A stretch of DNA of 53,158 nt from an uncultured Clostridium sp. (GCA_947644195.1 CANRZB010000020.1:1-53158), one strand, 5' to 3'; shown: positions 17,230 to 25,210, counted from the stretch's first letter. Made by a program: numbers and translations. Notes: a model not told the origin generated them from the letters alone.

Positions 17230-17958
17230 ATGGATAAATTAGTAGAGTTTTTACTAAGAGAAACACCCTCTCACGCCAAAGAATTAAAATCCGATATAGG
17301 GTTATTACTGAGCAGTTTGGAAAATACCCAAAGTGCAGTAGAAGGAATGTTAAGAAAAATAGATAAATCTGATTATGCTAAGATAGGTGAATACTATTCT
17401 ATGGCAGATCAGTTACGCAATATAAAAGAAAAAGTCAATGAGTTGGAACAATCAATGACTATTGTGGATTCAGTAGAGCAAGAAGATGAAGAAGAATTAC
17501 AAGGAGTTTCTAGTAGCAGTAAATTAAACTATGGCGACTATACAGTTGACAGTAGCGTTCCACATGGACTGTTTGAGAATTTTACACATAAACGTCCTAG
17601 CGGTTTTTCGCTTGAAGGAAATAGATATTCTGCTAGAGATTGGAAACAAATACTGCGTATAATATGTGAGGTTTTAAATCAAAGAGATAAGAAGATATTT
17701 GATTCATTTGTTAGAGATAAAAATATGCAAGGTAATACGAGAGTATATTTTGCATATACTGATGATAGGATGTATAATGGAAGAAAAGTATCGGGAAGTG
17801 ATATTTATGTAGAAACCAACCATAATGCAAATGGTATATGTTCCATTATAGGAAATATGCTTGAAAGATATGAAATACCAGTTGCTTCTATAGAAATATA
17901 TCTGAGGTCAGATTATACGCCTTTGCATGATGAAGATGAAAACGAAAAAAAAAAGTAG
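17230..17958 (+). CDS. Unknown protein, upstream part of a frameshifted gene
   Basis: This 242-aa product starts at ATG 17230 after AAAGTGGGG. The N-terminus is coiled coil (about 1-90). A globular domain follows (about 110-225, starting KRPSGFSLEGNRYSARDWKQ), seen in many Lachnospiraceae proteins of unknown role. The frame ends in AAA AAA AAG TAG within an A10 run. A -1 shift at the slippery heptamer A AAA AAG (17949-17955) would read on through the next frame to 18569, giving a fusion of about 446 aa. It has its own promoter and differs in style from the virion genes, so it may be cargo. Confidence 0.65.
   Translation: MDKLVEFLLRETPSHAKELKSDIGLLLSSLENTQSAVEGMLRKIDKSDYAKIGEYYSMADQLRNIKEKVNELEQSMTIVDSVEQEDEEELQGVSSSSKLNYGDYTVDSSVPHGLFENFTHKRPSGFSLEGNRYSARDWKQILRIICEVLNQRDKKIFDSFVRDKNMQGNTRVYFAYTDDRMYNGRKVSGSDIYVETNHNANGICSIIGNMLERYEIPVASIEIYLRSDYTPLHDEDENEKKK
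17949..17955 (+). promoter_or_regulatory. Canonical -1 slippery heptamer A AAA AAG
   Basis: In the upstream reading frame the heptamer is phased exactly as A-AAA-AAG, immediately before TAG. After a -1 slip the next codon is GTA, and the frame stays open for over 200 codons. It could be a programmed frameshift, transcriptional slippage in A10, or a plain indel. Confidence 0.6.
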
Positions 17959-18569
17959 AAACAGAGCAAGGAAAAGGACAAGAAGCAGATATTAGAATAG
18001 GTAAATATGCAAGAGAATATTTTACGGAATATTTTTCTGACAATACAAAGAAGTATGATTTGAAGAATTTTTTGAATAAATATTGGTGTAATGAAAATTT
18101 TGGTATCTGTTATCCGCTTTTGAAAGAAATTGATATGTCTATCCCTATATCGCAACAAAAGGGGTATAATAATGAGTATGGGCGTTATTGGACAAAACCG
18201 ATTTTAATGATTAACGAAAAGCATTATATTATATGTAGCCAGTGGTTTTCGGGGTTTTGGAATAAATTAAATAAGTGGATTGAAAGCCAAAATCAAGTTC
18301 CTTTTATTGCATATATTGTTCCTAAATCATTAAGTAAGAAGAAGATTTGTCCATGCTGTAAAGGTACAACAAAAAATGAGTATTTAATCGTTACATATAA
18401 TAATGGAAAAGAAGATATTGTAAATCATCTTGCTACTGGACGCTGTGAAAAGTGTGAAAATAATTATATTTCAGATTCTATTTATAATACATATACAAGG
18501 AATAAGAATCTTGAAAATATAAATGTTCAATTTGTACCTATTACATTATTGAAAAGTCCTACGCAGTAG
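17955..18569 (+). CDS. Downstream part of the frameshifted gene, zinc-binding C-terminus
   Basis: The frame is open from 17940 to 18569 with no good ribosome site of its own; the first candidate start is TTG 18060. The protein content looks natural straight from the slip point: a YAREYFTEYF helix, a GICYPLLKEID segment, KPILMINEKHYIICSQW, then a CPCC...CEKC zinc-ribbon-like pair. This order is like that of intact single proteins in related bacteria (from memory), which argues that both parts form one protein. Confidence 0.6.
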   Translation, partial: VETEQGKGQEADIRIGKYAREYFTEYFSDNTKKYDLKNFLNKYWCNENFGICYPLLKEIDMSIPISQQKGYNNEYGRYWTKPILMINEKHYIICSQWFSGFWNKLNKWIESQNQVPFIAYIVPKSLSKKKICPCCKGTTKNEYLIVTYNNGKEDIVNHLATGRCEKCENNYISDSIYNTYTRNKNLENINVQFVPITLLKSPTQ

Positions 18570-18585
18570 GCAGAAAGGAAAATAT

Positions 18586-18795
18586 ATGGAAACTTTAATT
18601 GGGCTGATTGTGTTAGGGTTGATTTTTGGACTGCCTGCTTTAATTAGAGAACATACATTTAATAATCGAGTATCTCCGCCAGGATATAGAACGGACTATG
18701 GTAAGATGAACCATGATTTGACGATGGGAATGTCTAAAAATGATGTGAAGAATAAGTTTAATCGGGGCGGTTATGATGTTCCCGATAAGAAATGA
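18586..18795 (+). CDS. Small membrane protein, 69 aa
   Basis: ATG 18586 follows AGAAAGGAAAA. There is one N-terminal membrane segment (residues 3-18) and a polar tail with NRGGYDVPDKK. It lies 16 nt after the frameshifted gene, so probably in the same transcript. No family was recognised. Confidence 0.6.
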   Translation: METLIGLIVLGLIFGLPALIREHTFNNRVSPPGYRTDYGKMNHDLTMGMSKNDVKNKFNRGGYDVPDKK

Positions 18796-18810
18796 ATATA
18801 AAGAAGTAAG

Positions 18811-18844
18811 AGCCGTTGGAGTTCAAAATTCTGGCGGCTTTTTT
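18811..18844 (+). terminator. Terminator
   Basis: AGCCG(TTGGA) pairs with (TTCTGG)CGGCT and is followed by T6. It closes the small transcript 17230-18795. Confidence 0.7.
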
Positions 18845-18864
18845 AATGCCTATTTTATATAGAA

Positions 18865-18900
18865 AAATCATCCTGCGTCCATTTGGACGCAAGATGATTT
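18865..18900. other. Long hairpin before the connector-fibre pair
   Basis: A 16-bp stem with one mismatch (AAATCATCCTGCGTCC against GGACGCAAGATGATTT) surrounds the loop ATTT. No T-run follows, and the ribosome site of the next gene starts 4-5 nt later, so it could control translation or be a processing site. Confidence 0.65.
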
Positions 18901-18918
18901 ATAGAAAGGAGTTCAACA

Positions 18919-19332
18919 ATGCAAATATTAAACAGATTAAAGATGGAACTATCCAATCAGGAATATTTTACAGATGAACAGTACATCCAGTTCCTCACGG
19001 AGAACAATCTATCTCCCACAGAGGAATATGATAAGCCAACAATGCAGAAACAATTATTGTTCACTGTAATAGATGTGCTTGAAGCCGTTACCAACGACAT
19101 AGACCTTATGACAGGCATCAGTACAGAATTTAGCGACATAGGACAGGCATATCAGTTCCTAGAAGCAAGAATTGGGCAGGTAAAGGATAAGATTGCTGCT
19201 ATTCCTGATCCAGAGGAAGATTACAGTTGCTTTTCTCTGATGTATACAAGAGAGCCAGTTCCGAAACACAGATACAAAGTTGTAGACAATAAGACGATTG
19301 ATGATATGTTGAAGGAGGAATTTGGAGTATGA
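18919..19332 (+). CDS. Head-tail connector-like protein (putative)
   Basis: This 137-aa protein starts at ATG 18919 after AGAAAGGAG. The N-terminal helical part (LNRLKMELSNQEYFTDEQYI, then an aspartate-rich helix pair) is reminiscent of phage gp6/gp15-type connector proteins. It overlaps the fibre-like gene by ATGA (4 nt), so translation is coupled. The identification is weak; the small size and position beside fibre and portal genes support a virion role. Confidence 0.45.
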   Translation: MQILNRLKMELSNQEYFTDEQYIQFLTENNLSPTEEYDKPTMQKQLLFTVIDVLEAVTNDIDLMTGISTEFSDIGQAYQFLEARIGQVKDKIAAIPDPEEDYSCFSLMYTREPVPKHRYKVVDNKTIDDMLKEEFGV

Positions 19333-20090
19333 GATATACCTATGAACAGCCAGAATATATTGATTTAGCAGGTGCTAGGCATCTGGTACAAGAATTGAAG
19401 AAGTATATACAGCAGATAATGGACGGGAATTTAGATGTTTCTTCTTATATTAAAAGGGAAGATTTAGCGTCCTATGCTACAAAGTCATATGTTGATACTG
19501 CCGTTACAGAAGTAGCCACAGGTGGGGAAGTTGATTTGTCGAACTACTATAACAAACAGGAGGTTGATAATCTCATACCAGAACCTATTACAGAAGATGA
19601 AATCAGATCACTATTCGCTAATGAGGGATATGCCACAGAAACATATGTCAATAACGCTGTTTCCAATGTACCGGCAACTGATTTATCCAATTACTACACC
19701 AAGGATGAAACATACAGTAAAGCGGAGGTTGATGCATTGGTTGGCGGTTCTTCTGGTGGTGGCGGTGGAACAATAGAACCAACAGAGCCAGACACTCCTA
19801 TAGGCAAATCATCTATTACAGGCAATACAAATCTAAAATGTAGTTATAGTAGGACATATGCAGGTAAATTCTTTGATGCAAATGATAATGAGGTCACAAA
19901 TGTTATTGGTACATGGACAATTACCAGTACATTTGCTGAAAGTGAGTTTACCACAAAGATTATAACTGATAACAGTATTAAGTTGGGTGTAAATGATGAA
20001 AATCTGATTGGAGAATCATTTACACTGACATTCAGTGATCCAAATGGAAAATATACACCTTCCACAATAGAAATAACCGTGATAGAGTAG
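19329..20090 (+). CDS. Fibre-like protein with C-terminal Ig-like domain
   Basis: In this 253-aa protein, residues about 40-135 contain phage-fibre repeats of the form YATKSYVDTAV, DLSNYYNKQEVDNL, YATETYVNNAV and DLSNYYTKDETYSKAEVDAL. Such repeats build trimeric stalks. A Gly/Ser-rich hinge follows, then an Ig-like C-terminal domain (about 160-253) homologous to the C-terminus of the protein at 1682-2827. It probably sits on the particle surface and binds the cell. A fibre in an element with no tail genes suggests attachment to the head, the neck or a borrowed tail. Confidence 0.7.
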   Translation: MRYTYEQPEYIDLAGARHLVQELKKYIQQIMDGNLDVSSYIKREDLASYATKSYVDTAVTEVATGGEVDLSNYYNKQEVDNLIPEPITEDEIRSLFANEGYATETYVNNAVSNVPATDLSNYYTKDETYSKAEVDALVGGSSGGGGGTIEPTEPDTPIGKSSITGNTNLKCSYSRTYAGKFFDANDNEVTNVIGTWTITSTFAESEFTTKIITDNSIKLGVNDENLIGESFTLTFSDPNGKYTPSTIEITVIE

Positions 20091-20125
20091 TTGAAAATCA
20101 GATTGAAAAAGTTCTTGATTTGGGA

Positions 20126-20154
20126 TTGACTTTTAGGCGTTCTTATGGTAACAT
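20126..20154 (+). promoter_or_regulatory. Outward sigma-A promoter near attR
   Basis: TTGACT (20126-20131), a 17-nt spacer and TAACAT (20149-20154) point right towards attR and tRNA-Lys. It may restore transcription of tRNA-Lys, which the insertion cut from its operon. Confidence 0.6.
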
Positions 20155-20172
20155 ATAAAGCGTTCGTAAGCG

Positions 20173-20209
20173 AATCCTACGAATGAAAGAGGATTTAATC
20201 CTACGAATG
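20173..20209. promoter_or_regulatory. Candidate integrase arm sites, right end
   Basis: AATCCTACGAATG occurs twice (20173-20185 and 20197-20209), in inverse orientation to the copy at 457-467, close to attR. Confidence 0.6.
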
Positions 20210-20256
20210 TATGTAATATGTCCAGTGTTTATCGGACTTCACGAGGTCTGCCCTAG

Positions 20257-20319
20257 CAGTTGGTAGAGCAGAGGACTGAAAATCCTCGTGTCACTGGTTC
20301 GATTCCGGTTCTGGGCATT
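20257..20319 (+). repeat. attR, 63-bp copy of the tRNA-Phe 3' part
   Basis: It is identical to 338-400 but preceded by GTCTGCCCTAG, so it cannot form the 5' acceptor and D-arm of tRNA-Phe. It is the attachment remnant and not a working tRNA. Confidence 0.93.
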
Positions 20320-20346
20320 GTGTCTATTATTTATGATGGACAAGTT

Positions 20347-20419
20347 GGGACATTAGCTCAGGTGGTAGAGCACTTGACTTTTAATCAAGTTGTCCGGGGT
20401 TCGACTCCCCGATGTCTCA
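20347..20419 (+). tRNA. tRNA-Lys (TTT)
   Basis: The acceptor GGGACAT/ATGTCTC (one G-U pair) and the anticodon loop CTTTTAA give TTT (Lys). It was probably the last gene of the tRNA cluster before the element inserted. Confidence 0.95.
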
Positions 20420-20423
20420 TTTT

Positions 20424-20465
20424 TGAAAAACTGTAGCAGATGATGATCTGGATACAGTTTTTTTG
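20424..20465 (+). terminator. Terminator after tRNA-Lys
   Basis: AAAACTGTA pairs with TACAGTTTT around an inner imperfect stem, followed by a T-run. Confidence 0.8.
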
Positions 20466-20531
20466 TTGTTTAAAGTTGTCGGCAATTGGGAGTATTAATA
20501 TGATTCATAATGAAAGGATACAGGTCAGTAC

Positions 20532-20739
20532 ACTAGTGTCTTGTTTTGTCAAATATCAATGAGTCAAGACACTAGTACAACGAATATTAAGTAATTGGCG
20601 GTTTGACTTGCCTGTTTTTCCGATAGCACGACTCCCCAAGCCTCGATGTAGCCACCGCTACACCTGTGTTTGTGAAGCCGCACTCTCAGAAAAACATTCT
20701 GCGTCAAACTATCCAAAACTTAATTTTCGTTGTACTAGT
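20532..20739. repeat. Nested palindromic repeat, MITE-like
   Basis: A 22-bp terminal inverted repeat with one mismatch spans 20571-20592 and 20718-20739 (starting ACTAGTACAACGAA). A second perfect 12-bp inverted repeat at its left edge (ACTAGTGTCTTG, 20532-20543, with 20565-20576) shares the ACTAGT end. Inner GGTTTGAC/GTCAAACT pairing extends the fold. No transposase is encoded, so it looks like a small non-autonomous element. It fills most of the 340-nt gap between tRNA-Lys and pncB. Confidence 0.65.
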
Positions 20740-20760
20740 GATTCTTAATAAATAAAACGA

Positions 20761-22194
20761 TTATTTGCTGACTTCTTTTAGGAGATCCATTTTCATTTCA
20801 TAGTAATCTGGTGACATGTTTAGATAATGAATATGTGGATTTTCGAAACGCTGTTCTTCCTCCCAGATTTCATTGGAAAGCTGGTCTCGAACATAATCAG
20901 CGATCTCCTGAAGATTGTGTTCTGGCTCCACTACTTTTCCGGTAGAAACGACTTGACGCATTAGTAGTTTGGCAGTGCAATTTTCAAAATAACGTAATTT
21001 CCAAGGTTCTCCGGGATCTACGTAACGATAGCTTTTGCTCAAGTCTAATTCTTCGTCTGCTTTTGTAATTAAATCGGCGATTGCTTTCCCATTTTTATCA
21101 TAGATCCGGTACACTTTCTTTAATCCCGGATTGGTAATTTTTTCAACGTTTTCAGAGATTTTAATGCGTGGTTTCATAACGCCGTCTTCCTGTACGCCCG
21201 CAATTTTATAGACTGCGCCAAATACTGGTTCTGATTTGGCTGTAATCATGCGCTCGCCGACGCCGAAACTGTCAATACGTGCGCCCTGGTTTATCAAGGA
21301 AGATATGGTATATTCATCCAAGCTGTTAGAGGCAATAATAATGCAATCCTGAAGTCCGGCTGCATCTAACATTTTGCGTGCTTTTTTAGATAAATATGCC
21401 AGATCGCCGCTGTCAAGGCGAACGCCCTTTAATCGTTTTCCCATAGGTTCGAGGATTTCTTTTGCAATGCGGATAGCATTTGGGATACCACTTTTTAAGA
21501 CATCATAGGTATCTACTAATAATACAGTAGCATCCGGGTAAGTTTCTGCATATTTGCGGAAAGCGGTAAACTCATCTTTGTAATACATGATGAAACTGTG
21601 GGCCATGGTACCGCTGACCGGAATTTGGAACATCTGTCCGGCGATTACAGTGGCAGTAGAATCTACGCCACCAATATAGCAAGCACGGGATCCATAGATT
21701 GCTGCATCCATATTATGGGCGCGCCGGGCGCCAAAATCGCTGACAGACCGTCCTGCGGCGGCTTTGACAATTCGTCTGGCCTTTGTAGCAACCAGGGATT
21801 GGTGATTTATTTCGGTTAAAATAGCTGTTTCTATTAATTGAGCATCAATGAGAGGGGCAACGGCCGTCATGATGGGTTCGTTTGGATACATGATGGTTCC
21901 TTCTGGAAAGGAGTAGATATCTCCCTGAAATTTGAAATTTTCCAGGTAATTTAGGAACTCTTCGGCAAAGATATTTAGGCTACTCAGATAGTCAATATCT
22001 TCCTTGGTAAAATGCAGATCGCGAATATAATCTAATATTTGTTCCAGGCCGGCAAAAATAGCAAAGCCTCCTCCATCTGGATTTCTACGGTAAAATACAT
22101 CAAAGGCTACCAGGCGGTCTTTATCTTGTTCCTGGAAGTAGCCATTACTCATAGTTAATTCATAAAAATCCATCATCATACTAAGGTTTCTCAT
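20761..22194 (-). CDS. pncB: Nicotinate phosphoribosyltransferase
   Basis: This 477-aa protein makes nicotinate mononucleotide from nicotinate and PRPP in NAD salvage. Family features include the N-terminal DFYELTMSNGYF, SVSDFGARRAHN, an IGGVDSTATV segment and the phosphate-binding VRLDSGDLAYLSKKAR. A C-terminal region has YRVYDKNGKAIAD-like content. The start chosen is ATG 22194, with AAGGAGGAATAACC directly upstream; an upstream in-frame start would extend back towards pncA. It is the last gene of the minus-strand operon nrtR-pncA-pncB, so nicotinamide deamidated by PncA flows straight to this enzyme. Confidence 0.95.
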   Translation of the reverse strand: MRNLSMMMDFYELTMSNGYFQEQDKDRLVAFDVFYRRNPDGGGFAIFAGLEQILDYIRDLHFTKEDIDYLSSLNIFAEEFLNYLENFKFQGDIYSFPEGTIMYPNEPIMTAVAPLIDAQLIETAILTEINHQSLVATKARRIVKAAAGRSVSDFGARRAHNMDAAIYGSRACYIGGVDSTATVIAGQMFQIPVSGTMAHSFIMYYKDEFTAFRKYAETYPDATVLLVDTYDVLKSGIPNAIRIAKEILEPMGKRLKGVRLDSGDLAYLSKKARKMLDAAGLQDCIIIASNSLDEYTISSLINQGARIDSFGVGERMITAKSEPVFGAVYKIAGVQEDGVMKPRIKISENVEKITNPGLKKVYRIYDKNGKAIADLITKADEELDLSKSYRYVDPGEPWKLRYFENCTAKLLMRQVVSTGKVVEPEHNLQEIADYVRDQLSNEIWEEEQRFENPHIHYLNMSPDYYEMKMDLLKEVSK

Positions 22195-22239
22195 GGTTAT
22201 TCCTCCTTCTAATTTCATAATTTGTAAGGGTTCTGGCAA

Positions 22240-22749
22240 TTATTCTTTTATTGTGATTTGGCACAACTTCATAGCGTCCAGTGCAGTCTGTTTGCTTTCC
22301 GGTGTGACACAGGCAGTCGCAGACGCTATTACAGAAATTCTTGTTTCTGGGTAGGCTGCTTTAAGGATCATAGCATTGCTGATCACACAGATACCTGTGC
22401 AGACGCCGACAAGCTCAATCTCTTCTATTTCTTTAAGCTGCTCAGGCAGTTCCAAACTGCCGAAAGTGATTTTATCAATAATGGTATGTTGGTGGGCAAG
22501 ATCCGATAATTCATCAATGATATTCCAGCCTTGGGTGTCCCGGATACAATGCTCTACCGGAAGATTCTTTCCCTCCTGTGTCTGTAAATAATTTTTGTCA
22601 TGAGTGTCCCGGGTAAAGATGATTTTATCGTAAGATTCCTGCTGGATGATCTGTACAATATTTGGGACAACACGCTGACAATCTGGATTACCTAGTGGAC
22701 CTGTGATAAAATCATTCTGCATGTCAATAACAATTAATGCTTTGCTCAT
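22240..22749 (-). CDS. pncA: Nicotinamidase (isochorismatase family)
   Basis: This 169-aa cysteine hydrolase converts nicotinamide to nicotinate. The catalytic triad is visible: D8 in IVIDMQNDF, the Lys in IIDKITFGS, and the Cys in VGVCTGICVISNA with the preceding cis-peptide segment. It lies between nrtR and pncB on the same strand, which supports the substrate assignment over other isochorismatases. Confidence 0.9.
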   Translation of the reverse strand: MSKALIVIDMQNDFITGPLGNPDCQRVVPNIVQIIQQESYDKIIFTRDTHDKNYLQTQEGKNLPVEHCIRDTQGWNIIDELSDLAHQHTIIDKITFGSLELPEQLKEIEEIELVGVCTGICVISNAMILKAAYPETRISVIASATACVTPESKQTALDAMKLCQITIKE

Positions 22750-22821
22750 ATTACTACCTCCTGTTTATAAATGGTTGGACTTGTCAGTTCTGTTGGCATG
22801 GTGAAAAGGATATCATTTGTA

Positions 22822-23628
22822 CTAGATATGGGTATATAGTTTTGCGGGACGACCGCCGGTTCGCTTAGGTGGCCGTTCTCCGATTTGCCTGACATAATCG
22901 GTAGTCATCCGGTTAATTTGTTTCAGGTAGAGATTTGTACCTAAAATAAGGTCATAGACTGCCTTAACTTCTGGCATGGTAAATTCCGAGGGAAGAAGAT
23001 TAAAGGCAATGTCTGTGTAGCGTACTTTATTGCGCAATCTCTGAATACCTTCATAGAGAATTTCTGCATGGTCAAATGCCAATGCGTCTTCGGACTCTAA
23101 TACAGGTACTTGGTTGGTAATGGTAAGAATTCCATTTTTAAAATCCCTGTGCTCGAGGCGATACTGAATCGAGACTTTCTTTTCGGAATGTTCGATTTTC
23201 AAAAGGTCATCTGTCATAGTAACGTCAAACCATGCGGCATCCTGGGCATCATCTCCGGCAGTTACTGCAGCGACAGGAAGTAATGCCATATAAGCAATAT
23301 CTATCACACGGGTACGAGGATCTCGATTTGGCTGACTGAACGTATAAAGCTGTTCCATGTAGACATCTGTCAGTCCCGTTTCTTCCTCCAGCTCCCGGCA
23401 AGCGGCAGTATAGGCAGATTCGTCTATATTGATAAATCCTCCGGGAAAGGCCCAACAGTCGATGTAGGGGTGGTCTTTGCGTTTGATGAGAAGAATTTTG
23501 AGTTTGTCTTTTTCCTGACTAATTCCAAAGATCAACATATCTACCGTGACCGAGGGATTGTCATAGTCTCCGGGTTGATAGGCAGCGAGAAATTCTTCTA
23601 AAGTCTGTCCTTTGCTATTTCTTTTCAT
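22822..23628 (-). CDS. nrtR: NrtR-type Nudix transcriptional regulator
   Basis: This 268-aa protein has an N-terminal Nudix domain with the box GGFINIDESAYTAACRELEE-ETG (about residues 60-85) and a C-terminal winged helix. The C-terminus ends RTGGRPAKLY, typical of NrtR, which represses NAD genes and senses ADP-ribose. ATG 23628 follows GAAAGGAAGC; an upstream extension to 23703 would run into the promoter and operator. It heads the pncA-pncB operon, and a perfect palindrome sits in its own promoter, so autoregulation is likely. Confidence 0.9.
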   Translation of the reverse strand: MKRNSKGQTLEEFLAAYQPGDYDNPSVTVDMLIFGISQEKDKLKILLIKRKDHPYIDCWAFPGGFINIDESAYTAACRELEEETGLTDVYMEQLYTFSQPNRDPRTRVIDIAYMALLPVAAVTAGDDAQDAAWFDVTMTDDLLKIEHSEKKVSIQYRLEHRDFKNGILTITNQVPVLESEDALAFDHAEILYEGIQRLRNKVRYTDIAFNLLPSEFTMPEVKAVYDLILGTNLYLKQINRMTTDYVRQIGERPPKRTGGRPAKLYTHI

Positions 23629-23713
23629 AAGCTTCCTTTCTGATGAAGAGTTTGTTTTTCTCTTGTCACAATAAGTATCAGAGTAAAAAGATAAGTATGT
23701 CATTTTCTGGTTT

Positions 23714-23727
23714 GTGACAACTCGTCA
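23714..23727. promoter_or_regulatory. nrtR: Second, weaker NrtR-like half-palindrome
   Basis: TGACAACTCGTCA resembles the main operator (TGACAA-N-TTGTCA) with the same outer half-sites, downstream of the nrtR -10 element. Confidence 0.5.
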
Positions 23728-23743
23728 TTTATTATTTTTTGAT

Positions 23744-23772
23744 AGTTTATGACAAATTGTCATAAATGTCAA
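23744..23772 (-). promoter_or_regulatory. nrtR: nrtR-pncA-pncB promoter with operator in the spacer
   Basis: On the minus strand, TTGACA (23772-23767), a 17-nt spacer and TAAACT (23749-23744). The 21-bp palindrome at 23746-23766 (half-site TTTATGACAA around one central base) fills the spacer, so bound repressor would exclude RNA polymerase. Confidence 0.85.
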
Positions 23773-23935
23773 GGTTTTTTATAAATTTTTGAAGAATTTT
23801 TTATTTGAACATCCAAAACGATCAATTTTGAAATAGTCTATGCGCTTTCCCATACTTTTTGCAGGATGATGATCGTACTCCAATTATGCTGCATCTGGGT
23901 CAATTTTTTTTGAGAAAACAAATCTGGAATTGTGT

Positions 23936-23941
23936 TATAAT
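23936..23941 (+). promoter_or_regulatory. Extended -10 promoter for the nuclease gene
   Basis: TGTTATAAT (extended -10, TATAAT at 23936-23941) lies 80 nt before the nuclease start. The -35 is poor, consistent with an extended -10 promoter. The rest of the 23.77-24.02 kb gap shows nothing else clear. Confidence 0.6.
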
Positions 23942-24021
23942 GTACAGGAATAATTGGGTGATTTCCATTTGTTGGAAAAACTATAAAGTGCAATTAAGAA
24001 ATATAAAGGGGGCAAAAGTAC

Positions 24022-25026
24022 ATGAAGTTTAGTAAAAATTTATTTTGGTTAATATTATTTTCGGTTATTGTATGTTTGACCGGATGCGATAGCCCTGGAC
24101 AGAATCTACAGAATAGTCTTTCTCAGAGGACAGAAGTCAACGGTTATGACCAGGAGCCATACGAAATAATTCATAACAATGAACCAGAATTTACAGAGAA
24201 AGAAAAGAAAAGCACGAAAGCCTTTGAGAATTATGCGTCATTGGATTCTCTGGGTAGATGTGGGGTGGCATTTGCAAATATCTGTGAGGAGATCATGCCG
24301 ACAGAGAAGCGGGGCAGCATAGGAAAGATAAAACCAAGTGGCTGGCATACTGTTAAATATGATACGGTAGACGGAAAATATTTGTATAATCGCTGCCATT
24401 TAATTGGATACCAGCTTGCTGGAGAAAATGCAAATGAGAAGAATTTGATAACAGGAACACGTTATCTTAATATGGAAGGGATGTTGCCATTTGAAAATGA
24501 AGTGGCAGATTATGTACAAGATACCGGAAATCACGTATTATACCGGGTAACGCCGCAGTATGAAGGAGATAACCTGGTAGCAGAGGGAGTACAGATGGAG
24601 GGGTATTCTGTCGAGGATGAGGGAGAAGGAATTTGTTTTAATATTTTTGCATATAATGTGCAGCCTGGAATAAATATTGATTATAAAACTGGTGAAAGTG
24701 TACAAGAGGAAAATAGTGCACAGAGGGCTATTGAGGAAAAAGAGGACGAAGAATATAAAGAGAATCCGTCACAGGAAACTGACTATGAGAAATCATCGGG
24801 TTATAAACAGTCCCAGAAAGAGGACAGCAAGGGAAAATCTGTTACAGAAACAGGAACGGAATCGGCAAAGAAGGACTATGTTTTGAATATGAATACGAAA
24901 AAGATTCATGATCCATCCTGCTCTAGTGTACAAGAAATTTTGCCAAAGAATCGGAAAAAGGTAAAGGAAGATCGGAATAAGCTGATAGAGGAGGGATATG
25001 AACCGTGTCAGAGGTGTAAACCGTAA
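24022..25026 (+). CDS. Secreted DNA/RNA non-specific endonuclease lipoprotein with Ada-like zinc tail
   Basis: This 334-aa protein starts with a lipoprotein signal (lipobox LTGC, Cys22). The nuclease domain (about 60-215) is of the EndA/NucA beta-beta-alpha-metal type. RCHLIG has the putative catalytic His126, followed by ENANEKNLITGTRYLN, the Asn-containing metal-binding helix. A long charged low-complexity linker (about 225-285) leads to a C-terminal module (about 288-334) with H-x3-C...C-x2-C. This resembles the Ada-type metal-binding domain (HDPSCSSV...PCQRC). The combination is common in cell-surface nucleases of Firmicutes. Roles could be nutrient DNA degradation or DNA uptake. Confidence 0.8.
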   Translation: MKFSKNLFWLILFSVIVCLTGCDSPGQNLQNSLSQRTEVNGYDQEPYEIIHNNEPEFTEKEKKSTKAFENYASLDSLGRCGVAFANICEEIMPTEKRGSIGKIKPSGWHTVKYDTVDGKYLYNRCHLIGYQLAGENANEKNLITGTRYLNMEGMLPFENEVADYVQDTGNHVLYRVTPQYEGDNLVAEGVQMEGYSVEDEGEGICFNIFAYNVQPGINIDYKTGESVQEENSAQRAIEEKEDEEYKENPSQETDYEKSSGYKQSQKEDSKGKSVTETGTESAKKDYVLNMNTKKIHDPSCSSVQEILPKNRKKVKEDRNKLIEEGYEPCQRCKP

Positions 25027-25145
25027 ACAAGGCTTGCTTGAAGAATTTGTTTTCATTTGTTTAGGTTGGCCGGTAGCAATCATTACCTTTTTATAATTTG
25101 AAAATGCCGGAAGTTTCCAGATGGTATTTTTGATAATAATTACTA

Positions 25146-25173
25146 TTGACAGAAGTCTTGGGCATGATATAAT
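25146..25173 (+). promoter_or_regulatory. Sigma-A promoter of degV
   Basis: TTGACA (25146-25151), a 16-nt spacer and TATAAT (25168-25173) lie about 170 nt before ATG 25345, leaving a long leader that holds tandem repeats. Confidence 0.85.
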
Positions 25174-25210
25174 GTAGTTATTGAAACTATGTTTATTGTG
25201 ATTTTGTGGT

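Noticed and set aside
20252-20319. Possible second tRNA-Phe gene
   Set aside because: The 5' acceptor and D-arm sequence is missing, so no cloverleaf can form; it is attR.
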